Below are positions 63,263-64,000 of a DNA stretch of 64,000 bases, piece after piece. Numbering within the stretch: the first letter of the stretch is position 1; every line of letters starts with the position of its first letter. Made by a program: the position numbers and the translations under genes. The notes beneath the pieces are model-generated. The model did not search any database and was not told the DNA's origin. It saw only the letters and a list, made by a program, of their open reading frames with translations. Where the stretch lies: the NCBI GenBank assembly GCA_012837155.1, contig CP051546.1:2669699-2733698 (forward strand), in the 5' to 3' direction. Source of the DNA: Flavobacterium sp. (lineage in GTDB: Bacteria > Bacteroidota > Bacteroidia > Flavobacteriales > Flavobacteriaceae).

Positions 63263-64000
63263 TTAGTTTTCTTTATTAAACTTTAACGACATAAAAATAG
63301 CTGCCGATGAAACCAAAAATACCAAGGTTGCCACAGCATTCACTTCGGGCGTAATCCCTCGTCGCATCATCCCATAAATCTCGATTGGCAAAGTATTTTC
63401 TCTTGAAATCAAAAAGAAAGTTACCGGAATTTCGTCCATCGAAAGCACCAAAGACAATAAAACTGCGCCGATAATAGCTGTTTTTATATTGGGTAAAATC
63501 ACTTTGAAAAATGCTTGTAACGGATTTGCTGCCCAAATCGAAAGCCGCCATCTCTAAATACGGATCTAATTTTTTGAATCGAGCCAAGATTTGCGTAATC
63601 ATAATCGCTATCAAAAAGTCGTGTGACCAATTAAAACCGCCGTCAACGAAAGCGGAATTCCAAGCATTGGAAAAAAACTCAACATCGCCACACCAGTAAC
63701 AATTCCGGGCAAGGTTATGGGTAATAAAATGATTTTCAACAATAAACTTTTTCCAAAATAATGGTATTTATGCAAAGCATAAGCCGATGGAATTCCAATA
63801 ATCAAAGCTGCAATAGTACTTGAAATAGCAATAAAAAAGCTAATCTTAACGGCTTGCATCATGGATTGATTATGAAACAATTTCACATACCAATCAAAAG
63901 AATAATGCTCGATAGGAAACGAACTTACCGACTCTTTGTTGAATGAAAACCAAATAATAATGAGTATCGGGAAATACAAAAACCACAATACTGAAAATGC
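63263..64000 (-). CDS. PotC-like ABC transporter permease, 5' end cut by window, frameshifted
   Basis: About 246 residues are visible; the frame is open to the window edge, so the start lies beyond. Membrane helices and the inner-membrane-permease motif ([25 protein letters not shown], the EAA loop) place it in the BPD family: [57 protein letters not shown] near the N-terminal half. Breaks near 63615 and 63515 are single-base slips. PotB/PotD would be expected further upstream. Confidence 0.85.

Overview
The window is low-GC DNA from a member of the Bacteroidota, almost certainly a Flavobacterium-like organism. The reasons are its type II glutamine synthetase, DUF1543/DUF6146/DUF6787-type proteins, type B T9SS C-terminal sorting domains, the flavobacterial serC/serA arrangement, and TAnnTTTG-type -7 promoter boxes.

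Almost every other gene is broken by a one-base slip, most often a missing base in a homopolymer. This includes genes that should be essential or highly conserved (typA, serC, serA-like, rimO, ferredoxin). I read most of these as consensus errors of an unpolished assembly and give reconstructed gene spans. Coordinates next to homopolymers may be off by one.

Layout. 1-9.6 kb: end of glutamine synthetase, TerC membrane protein, small lipoproteins, DUF1543 protein, ferredoxin, LuxC-type acyl-CoA reductase, serC-serA pair (serine synthesis), a LolD-type ABC ATPase and a TIGR02757 protein. 9.7-16.7 kb: a cassette of response regulator, HEAT-repeat membrane protein, processive GT2 glycosyltransferase, LTA-synthase/sulfatase-like protein with a TPR tail, and TPR-YaiO outer-membrane barrel. 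It looks like an envelope or exopolymer system and is heavily disrupted. 16.9-23.2 kb: RhlE-type helicase, lactonase, DinD-like fragment, BatA/vWA protein and a dihydroorotase-like protein lacking the HxH metal motif. 23.2-25.1 kb: a HaeIII/NgoPII-like type II restriction-modification pair placed between that gene and a DUF4870-like/esterase pair. 25.1-32.6 kb: esterase, MBL hydrolase, a conserved protein of unknown function, a small CxxC protein, a 356-residue unknown and an ABC exporter. 32.6-39 kb: two T9SS substrates overlapping by ATGA. 39-45 kb: typA, a PAS histidine kinase/response regulator pair, rpsT, tRNA-Glu and proS. 45-52 kb: Tyr/Gly-rich lipoprotein, FadL-like porin, a complete ISAs1-family insertion with a 9-bp target duplication, rimO and a Rz-unrelated Amidase_2 lipoprotein. 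52-56.5 kb: an outer-membrane barrel divergent from SulP transporter-carbonic anhydrase, with twin palindromes between them. 56.6-64 kb (minus strand): an apparent polyamine uptake and catabolism operon (permease, PotA-like ATPase, aldehyde dehydrogenase, succinate-semialdehyde dehydrogenase, FAD amine oxidase), followed by a putative porin.

The strongest candidates for something undescribed are the RR-HEAT-GT2-sulfatase/TPR-YaiO cassette, a two-copy ~130-bp intergenic element lying just downstream of two minus-strand genes, and the paired palindromes upstream of the SulP/carbonic anhydrase genes. No CRISPR array, rRNA or prophage was seen.
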